Source: Rouxiella sp. S1S-2
GTDB lineage: Bacteria > Pseudomonadota > Gammaproteobacteria > Enterobacterales > Enterobacteriaceae
Reading direction: 5' to 3'
DNA length: 64,000 bases
Assembly (NCBI RefSeq): GCF_009208105.1
Contig: NZ_WFKL01000001.1
Span: 806,001 to 870,000 of the forward strand
Positions 48,130-58,911 of the stretch are shown here, piece by piece (positions within the stretch are counted from its first letter, which is position 1; every line of letters starts with the position of its first letter). Below the pieces are notes generated by a model, which made no database searches, had not been told where the DNA came from, and was given only the letters and a program-made list of their open reading frames with translations. The translations under genes were made by a program, and so were the position numbers.

Positions 48130-48630
48130 ATGATCACTGACATCATCAGCGCCGATCTGCGGGTGGTTTTCTGCGGCATCAATCCCGGGTTGTCGACAGC
48201 CCATCATGGTTTTCACTTCGCCAATTCGAATAATCGCTTTTGGAAAGTGATTTATCAGGCGGGTTTTACCGATCGTTTACTCAAACCAGAGGAGGAACAG
48301 CATCTGCTGGATACCGGCTGCGGGATTACGATGCTGGTTGAACGCCCGACCGTCGAAGCAACCGAACTGGCGCGCAATGAGCTTCGCGACGGCGGTGAGG
48401 CGCTGAAGGCCAAAATGATGCAGTATCAGCCGTGGGCGCTGGCGGTATTGGGCAAGCAGGCGTTCAGCAGCGCGTTTGGCATCCGCAAGGTGGCGTGGGG
48501 GCGTCAGGAGATAACGCTGGGTGACACCGAGGTTTGGGTACTGCCTAATCCTAGCGGCCTTAACCGCGCGACGTTGGACGAGCTGGTTAAAAGCTATCAA
48601 CAGTTGCACGAAGCCCTAAACGGGCGCTGA
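48130..48630 (+). CDS. mug: G/U mismatch-specific DNA glycosylase Mug
   Basis: Removes uracil or ethenocytosine from mismatches with guanine. The 166 residues compare with 168 in E. coli. [12 protein letters not shown] (about residue 12) is the family's GINPG active-site motif with catalytic Asn, [17 protein letters not shown] follows, and [12 protein letters not shown] (about 138) is the DNA-intercalating loop. The genes are arranged ileX-mug-rpoD as in E. coli, with mug convergent with rpoD. Confidence 0.96.
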   Translation: MITDIISADLRVVFCGINPGLSTAHHGFHFANSNNRFWKVIYQAGFTDRLLKPEEEQHLLDTGCGITMLVERPTVEATELARNELRDGGEALKAKMMQYQPWALAVLGKQAFSSAFGIRKVAWGRQEITLGDTEVWVLPNPSGLNRATLDELVKSYQQLHEALNGR

Positions 48631-48661
48631 GGCGTTTTGGTTAAGCAATTGATGGCAATAA

Positions 48662-48695
48662 AAAAGCCCCGTCGGAAAATCCAGACGGGGCTTTT
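48662..48695. terminator. Bidirectional terminator between mug and rpoD
   Basis: AAAAGCCCCGTC (48662-48673) and GACGGGGCTTTT (48684-48695) form a perfect 12-bp stem with a 10-base loop, flanked by A-rich and T-rich tails, between two convergent genes. Confidence 0.9.
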
Positions 48696-48723
48696 GCTTT
48701 CAACGCGCGGTTAATCAGAAAGA

Positions 48724-50562
48724 TTAATCGTCGAGGAAGCTACGCAGAACTTCTGAGCGGCTCGGGTGGCGCAGTTTACGCAACGCTTTCGCTTCGATCT
48801 GACGAATACGTTCACGGGTAACGTCGAACTGTTTGCCCACTTCTTCCAGCGTGTGGTCAGTGTTCATGTCGATACCGAAACGCATACGAAGAACTTTAGC
48901 TTCACGTGCAGTCAGGCCAGCCAGCACGTCGTGCGTTGCTGAGCGCAGGCTCTCGGAAGTTGCAGAATCCAGCGGCAGCTCGAGGGTGGTATCCTCGATG
49001 AAGTCACCCAGATGCGAATCTTCATCGTCGCCGATTGGCGTTTCCATGGAGATAGGCTCTTTGGCAATTTTCAGCACTTTGCGGATCTTGTCTTCTGGCA
49101 TCAGCATGCGTTCGGCCAGCTCTTCCGGCGTTGGTTCACGGCCCATCTCTTGCAGCATCTGACGGGAAATACGGTTGAGTTTATTGATTGTCTCAATCAT
49201 ATGTACCGGGATACGGATGGTACGCGCCTGGTCGGCGATAGAGCGGGTGATAGCCTGACGGATCCACCAGGTTGCATAAGTCGAGAACTTATAGCCACGG
49301 CGATATTCAAACTTATCAACGGCTTTCATCAGGCCGATGTTACCTTCCTGAATCAGGTCGAGGAACTGCAAGCCGCGGTTGGTGTATTTCTTGGCGATAG
49401 AAATAACCAGACGCAAGTTGGCTTCCACCATCTCTTTCTTAGCGCGACGCGCTTTCGCTTCACCAATCGACATGCGACGGTTGATGTCTTTAACCTGCTC
49501 GATGGTCAGACCGGTTTCTTCTTCGATCTGACGCAGTTTTAACAGGCCTCGCTGCACATCTTCAGTCACTTCTTTCAGTTTTTCAGACCATGGTTTAGCC
49601 ATGGCCAGTGCCGCATCAAACCAAGTTTGATTGGTTTCGTTACCGGCAAACAGGTTAACGAAGTTTTTCTTCGGCATTTTGCACTGTTCAACGCACAGTT
49701 TCATGATCAAACGTTCTTGAGCACGAACGCGATCCATCATGGAACGCATGCTGTTAACCAGGAAATCGAACTGTTTTGGCACCAGACGGAACTGTTTGAA
49801 AACTTCAGACAGTTTCAGAATTTCTTCTGCAGAGCTTTTGTGGCTACGACCGTTTTTCTTGATAACAGAACGCGTGGCTTCATGTTGTTCACGCAGTTCT
49901 GTGAACTTCTGACGCGCCAGCTCCGGGTCGATGCTGTTGTCGTCTTCTGCATCGTCGTCGTCTTCTTCATCGTCGTCTGAATCGTCTAATTCTTCATTAG
50001 TCAGTTCAGAACCTACGTGAGTCGCGGTCGGTGCAACATCTTCTTCTGCGTTAGGGTCAACGAAACCGGTGATCAAGTCTGACAGGCGAGCTTCGCCTGC
50101 TTCAACACGGTCATATTGCTCTAACAAATAGGTGATAGCTTCTGGGTATTCAGCAACCGAGCACTGCACCTGGTTGATACCGTCTTCGATACGTTTGGCG
50201 ATGTCGATTTCGCCTTCACGGGTCAGAAGTTCTACGGTACCCATTTCACGCATATACATGCGTACAGGGTCGGTGGTACGGCCGATTTCAGATTCTACGC
50301 TTGAGAGCACCTGCGCTGCTGCTTCTGCTGCATCTTCGTCGGTATCAGGTCTATTTTCGGCCAGCATCAAGTCATCGGCATCAGGCGCTTCTTCAAGTAC
50401 CTGTATGCCCATGTCGTTGATCATCTGGATGATGTCTTCGATCTGGTCGGAGTCGACGATATCTTCCGGCAGATGGTCATTGACCTCAGCAAAGGTCAAA
50501 TAGCCTTGCTCCTTACCACGGGTGACAAGTAGCTTAAGCTGTGACTGCGGGTTTTGCTCCAT
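48724..50562 (-). CDS. rpoD: RNA polymerase primary sigma factor RpoD (sigma-70)
   Basis: Directs RNA polymerase to housekeeping promoters. The 612 residues match E. coli (613). Region 1.1 begins [19 protein letters not shown]. The acidic spacer [19 protein letters not shown] is present. Region 2 has [20 protein letters not shown] and [18 protein letters not shown]. Region 4 ends [20 protein letters not shown] and VLRSFLDD. The ATG at 50562 is chosen to give the universal MEQNPQ start; in-frame sequence upstream lacks resemblance. It is the last gene of the rpsU-dnaG-rpoD operon. Confidence 0.98.
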   Translation of the reverse strand: MEQNPQSQLKLLVTRGKEQGYLTFAEVNDHLPEDIVDSDQIEDIIQMINDMGIQVLEEAPDADDLMLAENRPDTDEDAAEAAAQVLSSVESEIGRTTDPVRMYMREMGTVELLTREGEIDIAKRIEDGINQVQCSVAEYPEAITYLLEQYDRVEAGEARLSDLITGFVDPNAEEDVAPTATHVGSELTNEELDDSDDDEEDDDDAEDDNSIDPELARQKFTELREQHEATRSVIKKNGRSHKSSAEEILKLSEVFKQFRLVPKQFDFLVNSMRSMMDRVRAQERLIMKLCVEQCKMPKKNFVNLFAGNETNQTWFDAALAMAKPWSEKLKEVTEDVQRGLLKLRQIEEETGLTIEQVKDINRRMSIGEAKARRAKKEMVEANLRLVISIAKKYTNRGLQFLDLIQEGNIGLMKAVDKFEYRRGYKFSTYATWWIRQAITRSIADQARTIRIPVHMIETINKLNRISRQMLQEMGREPTPEELAERMLMPEDKIRKVLKIAKEPISMETPIGDDEDSHLGDFIEDTTLELPLDSATSESLRSATHDVLAGLTAREAKVLRMRFGIDMNTDHTLEEVGKQFDVTRERIRQIEAKALRKLRHPSRSEVLRSFLDD

Positions 50563-50782
50563 AAGACGGTATCCACACTTCAGAGTATTGGGTTGGTGTC
50601 GGTCGGCGAAACCGCCAACAATAACATTTGGGGCGTATTTGATTTCGCCGCGGCCCACTATGGCGGCATTTTGCGGGGTAGCATCCCGCTATATATCGGC
50701 ACTTAAGCCGTTGGTGTTCTTGGTCCTTGCTCATCCATTTATCACGACGGAGGCATCAGGAAAATTTAGTCGTACAACTGCT

Positions 50783-52528
50783 TTAACGTTTTCTGCGCGC
50801 TTCGGTAATGGCCTTGACCTCTTCCCGCTCTTCGGCACTCAAGCCGTCGGTTCGTGAGCGGGCAATCAATGTTTCCAGTCTTTGCACCAATGCCGAGTCA
50901 AATAAATGGTCCAGCGCGTCCAGGAATGTTTTTTCTGCAATGTCCCTATCTGCTATATCGTCCCACATTGCCAATATTTCAAGCTGTGGGCCGAATTTAT
51001 TATCTCGATACATCTCTAGCAACTGTCCGGTTTTCAAGCCTGGCTGGGCGTTGCAGATGTCTGCCAGCTCTTTCAGCAGGTCCAGACCCGGAAGTTTCGA
51101 TTGCTCTAAACCTTGCAACGAGGGTATAAGTGTAGCCAGTTGTGGATTTTGTACCAGTAACCCTATCAGTATACGCATGGTTGTGCGTTTTAGCTGGGGA
51201 GCCTGGTAGCTATTTACACTCTCCGCCGGCTTCGGCATCAGTTTTTCTAACTGGCTATCGTCTAAAATTCCGAGTTTGTTACCTAACTGCTGGCGTAAAT
51301 ACAGTCGCAGCGTCTCGCCTGGCACCTGGCTCACCAGCGGCAGTGCGAGCATACTCAGTTTGGTTCGCCCTTCGGGACTGCTCAAATCTACCTGCGGCAT
51401 CAGTGTATCAAACAGAAAAGTCGAGATTGAATGCGCCTCTTCCATACGTTGTTCAAACGCCTGCTTGCCTTCTTTACGCACCAATGTGTCAGGGTCTTCG
51501 CCGTCGGGTAAAAACATAAACCGCAGCTGTCGGCCGTCCTGCAAATAGGGCAGTGCAGTTTCGAGCGCACGCCAGGCTGCTTCTCGTCCTGCACGGTCGC
51601 CGTCATAGCAGCAAATCACGGTGTCGGTCGCGCGGAACAACAGCTGAATATGTTCAGCCGTGGTCGAGGTTCCCAGCGAGGCGACGGCATAATCAATGCC
51701 GAACTGCGCCAGCGCGACGACGTCCATATAGCCTTCAACCACCAGAAGTCGGGCGGGTGTTGGGTGATTCACCTGTGCTTCATAAAGGCCATACAGTTGA
51801 CGGCCTTTATGGAAAATTTCTGTTTCCGGGGAGTTGAGATACTTGGGGAGTGCGTCGCCCAATACTCGTCCACCAAACGCAATAACCCGGCCGCGTTTAT
51901 CGCGGATAGGGAACATGACACGTTCGCGAAAACGGTCGTAACTGCGTCCTTGTTCGTTAGTAATCAACATACCCGCGTCGGTCAGAGACGTTCTGTCGTC
52001 GGCGGTTTTGCCAAAGCGTTTTAACGCGTTGTCCCAGCCCGCAGGGGCGAAACCAATGGCAAAATGGTTGATAACGTCGTCGCTTAAACCGCGCTGCGTC
52101 AGATACTCGCGAGCGGGTGCACCGGCAGGCTGCTTAAGTGACTGCTTGTAGAACTCGCTGAGCGGTTCCATTAGCTGGTAAAGACTTTGACGCTGGTGGC
52201 GTTCCATAGGGGTCGGGCCGGTGCCAGCTTCATACGGCACTTCCAAACCTTGCATGGTAGCCAGTTCCTCGATGCATTCGACAAATTCGAGTCTGTCGTA
52301 GTTCATCAGGAAGTCGACGGCGTTGCCGTGTGCTCCACAGCCGAAACAATGATAAAACTGCTTATCGCTGTTTACGGTGAATGAGGGTGTTTTCTCATGG
52401 TGAAATGGGCAGCACGCGTGATAATTCTTGCCTTGCTTTTTTAACTTCACACGAGCATCGATTAAGTCGACGATGTCGGTGCGAGCCAGCAAGTCATTGA
52501 TAAATACGCGCGGAATTCTCCCAGCCAT
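50783..52528 (-). CDS. dnaG: DNA primase DnaG
   Basis: Makes RNA primers for replication and works with DnaB. The 581 residues are the same as in E. coli. The zinc-binding domain is CCPFHHEKTPSF and FYHCFGCGAHG (about residues 40-70). TOPRIM residues appear in LLVVEGYMDVVALAQFG and CYDGDRAGREA. The C-terminal helicase-binding domain is the most divergent part. The ATG at 52528 (MAGRIPRVFINDLL) follows AAGGGG. An ERIC repeat ends 16 bases upstream of this start. Confidence 0.98.
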   Translation of the reverse strand: MAGRIPRVFINDLLARTDIVDLIDARVKLKKQGKNYHACCPFHHEKTPSFTVNSDKQFYHCFGCGAHGNAVDFLMNYDRLEFVECIEELATMQGLEVPYEAGTGPTPMERHQRQSLYQLMEPLSEFYKQSLKQPAGAPAREYLTQRGLSDDVINHFAIGFAPAGWDNALKRFGKTADDRTSLTDAGMLITNEQGRSYDRFRERVMFPIRDKRGRVIAFGGRVLGDALPKYLNSPETEIFHKGRQLYGLYEAQVNHPTPARLLVVEGYMDVVALAQFGIDYAVASLGTSTTAEHIQLLFRATDTVICCYDGDRAGREAAWRALETALPYLQDGRQLRFMFLPDGEDPDTLVRKEGKQAFEQRMEEAHSISTFLFDTLMPQVDLSSPEGRTKLSMLALPLVSQVPGETLRLYLRQQLGNKLGILDDSQLEKLMPKPAESVNSYQAPQLKRTTMRILIGLLVQNPQLATLIPSLQGLEQSKLPGLDLLKELADICNAQPGLKTGQLLEMYRDNKFGPQLEILAMWDDIADRDIAEKTFLDALDHLFDSALVQRLETLIARSRTDGLSAEEREEVKAITEARRKR

Positions 52529-52543
52529 AAGCCCCTTACTCAC

Positions 52544-52671
52544 TTACCCTTCATCTTTCGCACTGCTGCTGCGTTGGCTCTCCCCACTCAACCCTGTCAC
52601 TTACCGAGGTAAGCTTTCGGGCGTTCGTTCGGTTGCCGCCTTGCCGCATCACGAAATCTTTTGGATATAGC
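52544..52671. repeat. ERIC-type repeat between rpsU and dnaG
   Basis: About 128 bp ending in TACCCTTCATCTTTCG on the left and CGAAATCTTTTGGATATA on the right. The core GCGTTGGCTCTCCCCACTC, then CTGTCACTTACC, then GGTAAGCTTTCGGG and GGTTGCCGCCTTGCCGCA follows the ERIC pattern (CACTTAC...GTAAGCTC...TTGCCGCC). Its edges are less certain than for the copy at 6940. It lies inside the macromolecular synthesis operon between the rpsU terminator and the dnaG ribosome site. Confidence 0.75.
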
Positions 52672-52685
52672 CTATAAACGAGAAC

Positions 52686-52718
52686 AAGCCGCGCATTCCT
52701 TTCGGAAAGCACGGCCTT
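52686..52718 (-). terminator. Internal terminator between rpsU and dnaG
   Basis: On the minus strand AAGGCCGTGCTTTCC is followed by GAAA and GGAATGCGCGGCTT. This imperfect hairpin matches the known E. coli rpsU-dnaG terminator T1 almost letter for letter, followed by GTTCTCG. It lowers dnaG and rpoD expression relative to rpsU. Confidence 0.82.
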
Positions 52719-52787
52719 CGTATGCAACTACTCGGTCTGCGCGTTTTAGAAAAACAGTATCACGCGGGTGGGGTTGCCCCCGAAGAA

Positions 52788-53350
<563 letters not shown>

Positions 53351-54364
53351 ATGCGAGTACTGGGTATAGAAACGTCCTGTGATGAAACCGGGATTGCAAT
53401 TTACGACTCTGAAAACGGGTTGTTAGCTAATCAACTGTATAGTCAGGTAAAACTGCATGCTGACTACGGCGGCGTTGTGCCTGAACTGGCGTCACGTGAC
53501 CACGTGCGTAAAACGCTGCCGCTTATTCAGGAAGCACTGAAAGAGGCAAATCTAACGGCACAGGACATCGATGGCGTGGCTTATACCGCCGGTCCTGGAC
53601 TGGTCGGCGCGCTGCTGGTCGGTGCAACCATCGGGCGATCGCTGGCGTTTGCCTGGAACGTTCCGGCCGTTGCCGTTCATCATATGGAAGGGCATCTTTT
53701 AGCCCCGATGCTTGAAGATAATCCGCCGGAATTCCCCTTTGTGGCGCTGCTGGTCTCCGGTGGGCACACGCAGCTTATCAGCGTGACCGGCATCGGTGAA
53801 TACACGCTGCTCGGCGAATCGGTTGACGACGCCGCCGGTGAGGCCTTTGATAAAACAGCAAAACTTCTGGGTCTTGACTACCCAGGAGGACCGCTGCTGT
53901 CGAAAATGGCGCAACAGGGCGTCGCGGGGCGTTTTACTTTCCCACGCCCAATGACCGACCGTCCCGGCCTTGATTTCAGTTTCTCAGGATTAAAAACGTT
54001 TGCCGCCAACACTATTCGTGGCAATGAAAGTGACGCACAAACGCACGCCGATATCGCCCGCGCGTTTGAAGATGCCGTGGTTGATACGCTGGCAATCAAG
54101 TGCAGACGCGCGCTGGATCATACCGGATTCAAACGTCTGGTCATGGCCGGCGGCGTCAGTGCAAACCGGACGTTGCGCAGCAAATTGGCTGAAGTGATGG
54201 AAAAACGCGGCGGTGAAGTGTTCTATGCGCGTCCAGAATTCTGTACCGATAACGGCGCGATGATTGCCTATGCGGGCATGGTGCGCTTGAAAACCAGTGC
54301 GAACGCCGACTTAAGTATTTCCGTTAGGCCGCGTTGGCCTTTGGATGAGCTTGCACCCGTTTAA
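53351..54364 (+). CDS. tsaD: tRNA N6-threonylcarbamoyladenosine transferase subunit TsaD
   Basis: With TsaB and TsaE, TsaD adds the threonylcarbamoyl group to A37 of tRNAs reading ANN codons. The 337 residues equal the E. coli length. It starts [19 protein letters not shown]. The metal-binding [10 protein letters not shown] (HxxxH, about residues 110-119) and SGGHTQLI follow, and [11 protein letters not shown] marks the C-terminal ATPase fold. The ATG at 53351 (with GGAAAG before it) is preferred to one five codons earlier. It is divergent from rpsU, as in E. coli. Confidence 0.98.
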   Translation: MRVLGIETSCDETGIAIYDSENGLLANQLYSQVKLHADYGGVVPELASRDHVRKTLPLIQEALKEANLTAQDIDGVAYTAGPGLVGALLVGATIGRSLAFAWNVPAVAVHHMEGHLLAPMLEDNPPEFPFVALLVSGGHTQLISVTGIGEYTLLGESVDDAAGEAFDKTAKLLGLDYPGGPLLSKMAQQGVAGRFTFPRPMTDRPGLDFSFSGLKTFAANTIRGNESDAQTHADIARAFEDAVVDTLAIKCRRALDHTGFKRLVMAGGVSANRTLRSKLAEVMEKRGGEVFYARPEFCTDNGAMIAYAGMVRLKTSANADLSISVRPRWPLDELAPV

Positions 54365-54410
54365 TTGAGTGCCTCACGCAGGCTAATGATAAAGCGCTAG
54401 AAATAAAAAA

Positions 54411-54437
54411 AACGACCTTAAAAGGTCGTTTTTTTAT
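54411..54437. terminator. Bidirectional terminator between tsaD and plsY
   Basis: AACGACCTT (54411-54419) and AAGGTCGTT (54422-54430) form a 9-bp stem with an A-run before and a T-run after, between convergent genes. Confidence 0.9.
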
Positions 54438-54442
54438 GCCTG

Positions 54443-55084
54443 CTATTTGTTGTTCTTCGCGGCTTCAGCGGCTTTTCGGGCGGCTTTCTTCTGCTTGAGT
54501 CGCGTCCAGATTTTGGTTTCCTGACCTCGCCACAGCCGCTGAATATTGTCGTGGTGGCGCAAAAGAATAAGGCAGGAGAGCATCGCTACCGGGAAAGTGA
54601 ACTGCGGTTTAAACCACCAGACATAAAAGGGCGCAATCAGCGCACTGACAATAGCACCCAATGACGAGTAGCCACTGAGCAATACGGTGAGTAACCAAGT
54701 GCCGGTCATTAATCCAGTAAGATCCCAGCCGATCGGCGCAATCGCGCCCAACGCCGTCGCCACGCCCTTGCCGCCCTTAAAGCGGAAGAACACCGGATAG
54801 ATGTGGCCGACGCAGGCCGCAATGGCCGTCAGTCCCAAATACATCGGTGTCACGTTAAATTTGTAGGCCACCCATACCGGCAACATGCCTTTCAGCACGT
54901 CGAAAATGAGCACCGTGGCCGCAGCGGCTTTACCGCCGATCCTCAGCACGTTGGTGGCACCCGGATTACCAGAACCTTGGGTTCGTGGGTCAGGGAGTCT
55001 CGCCAGGCGGCAAACCAGAATAGCACTGGAAATCGAGCCGCATAGGTAGGCGAAAATAATCATTCCAAGCGCGGTTGCACTCAT
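54443..55084 (-). CDS. plsY: Glycerol-3-phosphate acyltransferase PlsY
   Basis: Transfers acyl groups from acyl-phosphate to glycerol-3-phosphate, the first step of phospholipid synthesis. The 213-residue inner-membrane protein has about five segments. Signature motifs are [12 protein letters not shown], then [12 protein letters not shown] (about residues 37-48), then [13 protein letters not shown] (about 102-114). The C-terminal tail is Lys/Ala-rich. In E. coli the gene (formerly ygiH) has the same neighbours. Confidence 0.96.
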   Translation of the reverse strand: MSATALGMIIFAYLCGSISSAILVCRLARLPDPRTQGSGNPGATNVLRIGGKAAAATVLIFDVLKGMLPVWVAYKFNVTPMYLGLTAIAACVGHIYPVFFRFKGGKGVATALGAIAPIGWDLTGLMTGTWLLTVLLSGYSSLGAIVSALIAPFYVWWFKPQFTFPVAMLSCLILLRHHDNIQRLWRGQETKIWTRLKQKKAARKAAEAAKNNK

Positions 55085-55192
55085 AAAAGCAATTCCGTCT
55101 ATTAGAGGTCGTTTAAATCACTACTTCTATGGATAATACGCACTTTCAGCTGGAAGTGGTATCCAGCAAGGCCAAAAACAGGAGAACGCGTG

Positions 55193-55552
55193 ATGGATAT
55201 CGTATTTATTGAGCAACTAAATGTAATCACCACCATAGGCGCTTTTGAGTGGGAACAAACAATTCAGCAGAAGCTGGTGTTTGATATCGAACTTGCCTGG
55301 GACAATCAAAAGTCAGCCAAAAGCGATGACGTTAATGACTGTTTAAGCTACGCCGACGTCAGCGATGCAGTTATCGAACACGTCACGTCGCAAAGCTTTG
55401 CGCTGGTCGAACGTGTGGCGGAAGAAGTGGCCAGTTTACTCATGGCGCGTTTCAATACGCCGTGGGTGAAAATTAAACTTAGCAAGCCTGGCGCCATTGC
55501 ACACGCGGCTAACGTGGGTGTCATTATCGAGCGTGGAAAGTTTATTAAATAA
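55193..55552 (+). CDS. folB: Dihydroneopterin aldolase FolB
   Basis: Cleaves 7,8-dihydroneopterin to the pterin used in folate synthesis, and can epimerise the substrate. The 119 residues are close to E. coli FolB (122). It starts MDIVFIEQLNVITTIGAFEWE. DCLSYADVSDAV and LVERVAEEVASLL (Glu of the pterin site) follow, then KIKLSKPGAIAHAANVGVII with the catalytic Lys. The ATG at 55193 is chosen over a GTG one codon earlier because AGGAG lies 8 bases before it. It is divergent from plsY. Confidence 0.95.
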   Translation: MDIVFIEQLNVITTIGAFEWEQTIQQKLVFDIELAWDNQKSAKSDDVNDCLSYADVSDAVIEHVTSQSFALVERVAEEVASLLMARFNTPWVKIKLSKPGAIAHAANVGVIIERGKFIK

Positions 55553-55733
55553 ATTTTCATTTAAATTAGCCCTTATAACGTATAAATTGAAAAACTGTTG
55601 TCATAATAACGCATTACTACTATTACTCTGGGAGAGTGGTATTGGGTGAAAGTAGGCAAAATCTTAATTTTGCCTTAAGACGTTAGAGCATATTGCGCTG
55701 TTAAGTGAACACTCTATTTAGGGCAGGGAAATT

Positions 55734-56561
55734 ATGGTAACTGAAGGTCATCAGCTATTAATCGCGCTGATTTTAGGTATCGTTGAGGGCTTGACGGAAT
55801 TCTTGCCGGTGTCATCGACCGGACATTTAATCATCGCCGGTCATTTAATGGGCTTTACCGATGATAAATCAAAAGTTTTTGAGGTTATCATACAGTTAGG
55901 TTCAATTTTGGCCGTCGTGGTGGTATTCTGGCGCCGTCTTTTCGGCCTGATTGGCATACATTTTGGCAAGAAAGTCGAGCACGAAGGCGTGGGTAAAGGT
56001 CACCTTACTCTGCTGCATATTCTCCTTGGTATGATCCCTGCCGTCGTGATCGGTTTACTGTTCAGCCACAACATTAAAGCGCTGTTTGAACCTAAATATG
56101 TCATGTATGCGCTGGTGGTTGGCGGTATATATATTCTGGTTGCTGAATGGGTAAAGCCAAAGTTTCCTAAAGCAGTGGGTATTGATGATATTACATACCT
56201 GCAGGCCTTTATGATTGGCTGTTTCCAATGTCTGGCGCTGTGGCCTGGTTTCTCGCGTTCTGGCGCAACGATTGGTGGCGGTTTGCTGATGGGCGTCAGT
56301 CGTTACGCGGCTTCGGAATATTCGTTCCTGCTTGCCGTTCCGATGATGTTAGGCGCCAGTACGCTCGATCTTTATAAGAACCACTCCATCCTGAGCTGGT
56401 CAGATTTGCCGATGTTTGCCGTGGGCTTCGTGACCGCCTTTATTGTGGCGCTGATTGCGATTAAAACCTTCCTGTCGCTCATTAAACGTATTTCGTTTGT
56501 TCCTTTCGCGATTTATCGTTTCGTGGTGGCTGCGCTGGTTTACTGGGTATTCATCAGTTAG
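55734..56561 (+). CDS. uppP: Undecaprenyl-diphosphatase UppP (BacA)
   Basis: Recycles undecaprenyl diphosphate to the phosphate used by peptidoglycan and by the polysaccharide pathway encoded earlier in the window. The 275 residues (E. coli 273) have about eight membrane segments. [13 protein letters not shown] (about residues 19-31) and [30 protein letters not shown] (about 165-195) hold the catalytic Glu, His and Arg. A terminator follows. Excess of this enzyme gives bacitracin resistance in E. coli. Confidence 0.97.
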   Translation: MVTEGHQLLIALILGIVEGLTEFLPVSSTGHLIIAGHLMGFTDDKSKVFEVIIQLGSILAVVVVFWRRLFGLIGIHFGKKVEHEGVGKGHLTLLHILLGMIPAVVIGLLFSHNIKALFEPKYVMYALVVGGIYILVAEWVKPKFPKAVGIDDITYLQAFMIGCFQCLALWPGFSRSGATIGGGLLMGVSRYAASEYSFLLAVPMMLGASTLDLYKNHSILSWSDLPMFAVGFVTAFIVALIAIKTFLSLIKRISFVPFAIYRFVVAALVYWVFIS

Positions 56562-56588
56562 TTCGGCAATATAAGTGCAATAAACAGT

Positions 56589-56614
56589 AAAAAACCCGCT
56601 TCGGCGGGTTTTTT
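56589..56614 (+). terminator. Intrinsic terminator behind uppP
   Basis: AAAAAACCCGC (56589-56599) pairs with GCGGGTTTTTT (56604-56614) around a TTCG tetraloop. It ends uppP transcripts and on the other strand could end cca. Confidence 0.93.
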
Positions 56615-56654
56615 GTTGGCAGAACGCTCTTTTCTTGAAATGACGTTGAGTCGT

Positions 56655-57893
56655 TTAATGGGGCATTATGCTCTGCGTTGCGCGCCATTGTGCGATGGCA
56701 GCGATGCGCTGCTTGCCCAACTCTTCACGTATTGCCATGCCCTGTAATCCTAGCGCCACGACGTCTTTAACAGACACGTCATTGGCGGCAGCAAAGGCCG
56801 CACGTAGATAATCGCCCTGTGGATAAGGATTGCGTTCGAATCCGGTTCTGCCGCGTGCGTCTGCCTCACTGGTGAGGATCATCTGCTCAAGGCGCTGCGG
56901 TTTACGCCAGACGTCAATGCTGTCGAAAAGCTTGAGCAGCGTTTCAGGGCGAAGTCGTTCAACCGTATGAATAAGGTCATGAAACTCGGCAACCAGTACG
57001 GCCAAATCACGAATGGCGGTCGGCACGCGCAGCCGTTCACAAAGTCGCTTAACCAGCTTGACCCCGGCAGGACCGTGGCCGTGATGGCTTGGCCAGTGTT
57101 CAGGCGGCGTTAGCCCTTTTCCCAGATCGTGGCACAGCGCCGAAAAGCGTATATCGACATCCTGACTAAGCTCGGCGGCAATCTTAAGCGTCATCAAGGT
57201 ATGAATGCCGGTGTCAATTTCAGGATGCCATTTAGCCGGAGCCGGCACGCCAAATAGTGCATCAACTTCTGGGAAAAGCACTTTCAGTGCATTGCAGTCG
57301 CGCAATACCTGGAAATAAACTTGCGGATCCTGCGTTTGCAGCGCCTTCTCCGTCTCTTTCCACACTCTTTCAGGCGTTAAAGCTTTAAGTTCACCGCTGG
57401 CGGCCATTTGCGTAATTAGCTGCTGCGTTTCGGGGGCGATAGTGAAACCTAAATGGGCGAAGCGTGCGGCGAAGCGGGCAAGGCGTAGCACGCGCAGTGG
57501 ATCTTCACCAAAGGCGTCGGAAACGTGGCGTAAAACGCGGGCTTCAATATCACCCTGACCCTTGTAAGGGTCGACAAGCTCGCCGTCGGCGCTGCGGGCA
57601 ATCGCATTAATGGTTAAATCACGGCGCATCAGGTCCTGCTCCAGCGTTACATCTGGGGAGGAGTAGCAGATGAAGCCGTTATAGCCTGCGCCTGATTTGC
57701 GTTCGGTGCGGGCGAGGGCGTATTCCTCGCGGCTAACGGGGTGCAGAAAAACCGGAAAATCTTTGCCAACCTGTTGATAGCCAAGCTCGAGCATAGTCTC
57801 AGGGGTAGATCCGACCACCACCCAATCCTGCTCACTGACGGCAAGGTTTAACAGCCTGTCGCGGACGGCACCGCCGACCAGATAGATTTTCAC
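56655..57893 (-). CDS. cca: Multifunctional CCA-adding tRNA nucleotidyltransferase
   Basis: Adds or repairs the CCA end of tRNA. The 412 residues equal E. coli Cca. The nucleotidyltransferase head has [25 protein letters not shown] and [29 protein letters not shown] is the nucleotide-selection helix. The C-terminal HD domain ([24 protein letters not shown]) gives phosphatase and phosphodiesterase activity, as in E. coli. It lies convergent with uppP. Confidence 0.97.
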   Translation of the reverse strand: MKIYLVGGAVRDRLLNLAVSEQDWVVVGSTPETMLELGYQQVGKDFPVFLHPVSREEYALARTERKSGAGYNGFICYSSPDVTLEQDLMRRDLTINAIARSADGELVDPYKGQGDIEARVLRHVSDAFGEDPLRVLRLARFAARFAHLGFTIAPETQQLITQMAASGELKALTPERVWKETEKALQTQDPQVYFQVLRDCNALKVLFPEVDALFGVPAPAKWHPEIDTGIHTLMTLKIAAELSQDVDIRFSALCHDLGKGLTPPEHWPSHHGHGPAGVKLVKRLCERLRVPTAIRDLAVLVAEFHDLIHTVERLRPETLLKLFDSIDVWRKPQRLEQMILTSEADARGRTGFERNPYPQGDYLRAAFAAANDVSVKDVVALGLQGMAIREELGKQRIAAIAQWRATQSIMPH

Positions 57894-58056
57894 GGGCTAA
57901 CTCCTTGGAAATATGACCAAAATAAAAAGCGCTTCAGGCTTTCATTGTAGCAAATTTGTTAATGGAATTTCTGACTAATGCGCTATGCACCAGCAACACG
58001 AAAAGGCACGCTCGGTGCCTTTTCATTCACTCAGTCTCAATGATGCGAGTAAAAAC

Positions 58057-58677
58057 TCAGCTCATCCAGCGATCTTTCTTCTTGCGGCGAGGCACAAGAT
58101 GCGGAAGCACCAGACCGAGGATTAGACCAATACCTGCCACGCCACCACCGTACATAAACCACTGAAGAATAATGGTTCTTTGCTTGTCATCAAGCTGAAC
58201 GTTGACCGCGCTAACTTTCTTTTGTGCGACAATAAGCTGATTTTTAAGGTCCTGATTCTCTTTCTTCAGGCCGTTGATAATGCCATCACTCGAAGAGACT
58301 TTTTGCTGCATCTCGGCGGTGCGCTGATTCCAGCTATTATCAATATTGGTCAGTTTGTCAGTCAGCGTTTTAACCTGCTGTTGCAAGTTAGGAACCTGCG
58401 TGCGCAGGCTAGGCGAGGTGCTCAACTGGTCGAGTGGGATCCAGGCGTTACGGCCTTTAGCATCAACGACTTCACCGTAGTTAGTGGTGTTATTGACGCT
58501 TTTTAATGTAACTTCATCACCTGAATTCAGGGTGCCAACGATGCGAAACTGATTACCTGGACCACTGTGAATGTAGGTGATCAAATCGTCGGAAATGTAG
58601 CGTTTCTCATCGGCGTGAGCGCCACAGGTGATGCCTAAAGTGAGTAAAGCGAAACCTAAAAGGCGTAATTTATTCAT
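58057..58677 (-). CDS. ygiM: YgiM, SH3-domain membrane protein (TIGR04211 family)
   Basis: The 206 residues match E. coli YgiM. The signal peptide MNKLRLLGFALLTLGITCGAHA precedes DEKRYIS. A bacterial SH3 domain occupies about residues 26-90 (YIHSGPGNQFRIVGTLNSGDEVTL). A coiled coil follows (about 95-160, QVKTLTDKLTNIDNSWNQRT), and a C-terminal membrane segment (WFMYGGGVAGIGLILGLVLP) has a basic RRKKKDR tail. Function is unknown; such proteins may bind the cell wall. It is divergent from ygiF. Confidence 0.93.
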   Translation of the reverse strand: MNKLRLLGFALLTLGITCGAHADEKRYISDDLITYIHSGPGNQFRIVGTLNSGDEVTLKSVNNTTNYGEVVDAKGRNAWIPLDQLSTSPSLRTQVPNLQQQVKTLTDKLTNIDNSWNQRTAEMQQKVSSSDGIINGLKKENQDLKNQLIVAQKKVSAVNVQLDDKQRTIILQWFMYGGGVAGIGLILGLVLPHLVPRRKKKDRWMS

Positions 58678-58911
58678 TATTGTTCATTCTTCGTAGTTTG
58701 CGGGCCGGTATTCGGTACCCTATATGGCGATAGACATAAATGTTGAACGATAGTAAGTGCAACAGTGTGACGACGCAACGCATAAACCTGAATGGGAACT
58801 ATCTTACAATCCCACGACATGCGGCTCGCGCGAGGCGTGTGTGTTAGAATTGGCAAAACATTTTTTATCATTCAAGACGTTCTTATCAGCCAAGATGCGG
58901 TGCAAAGACTT

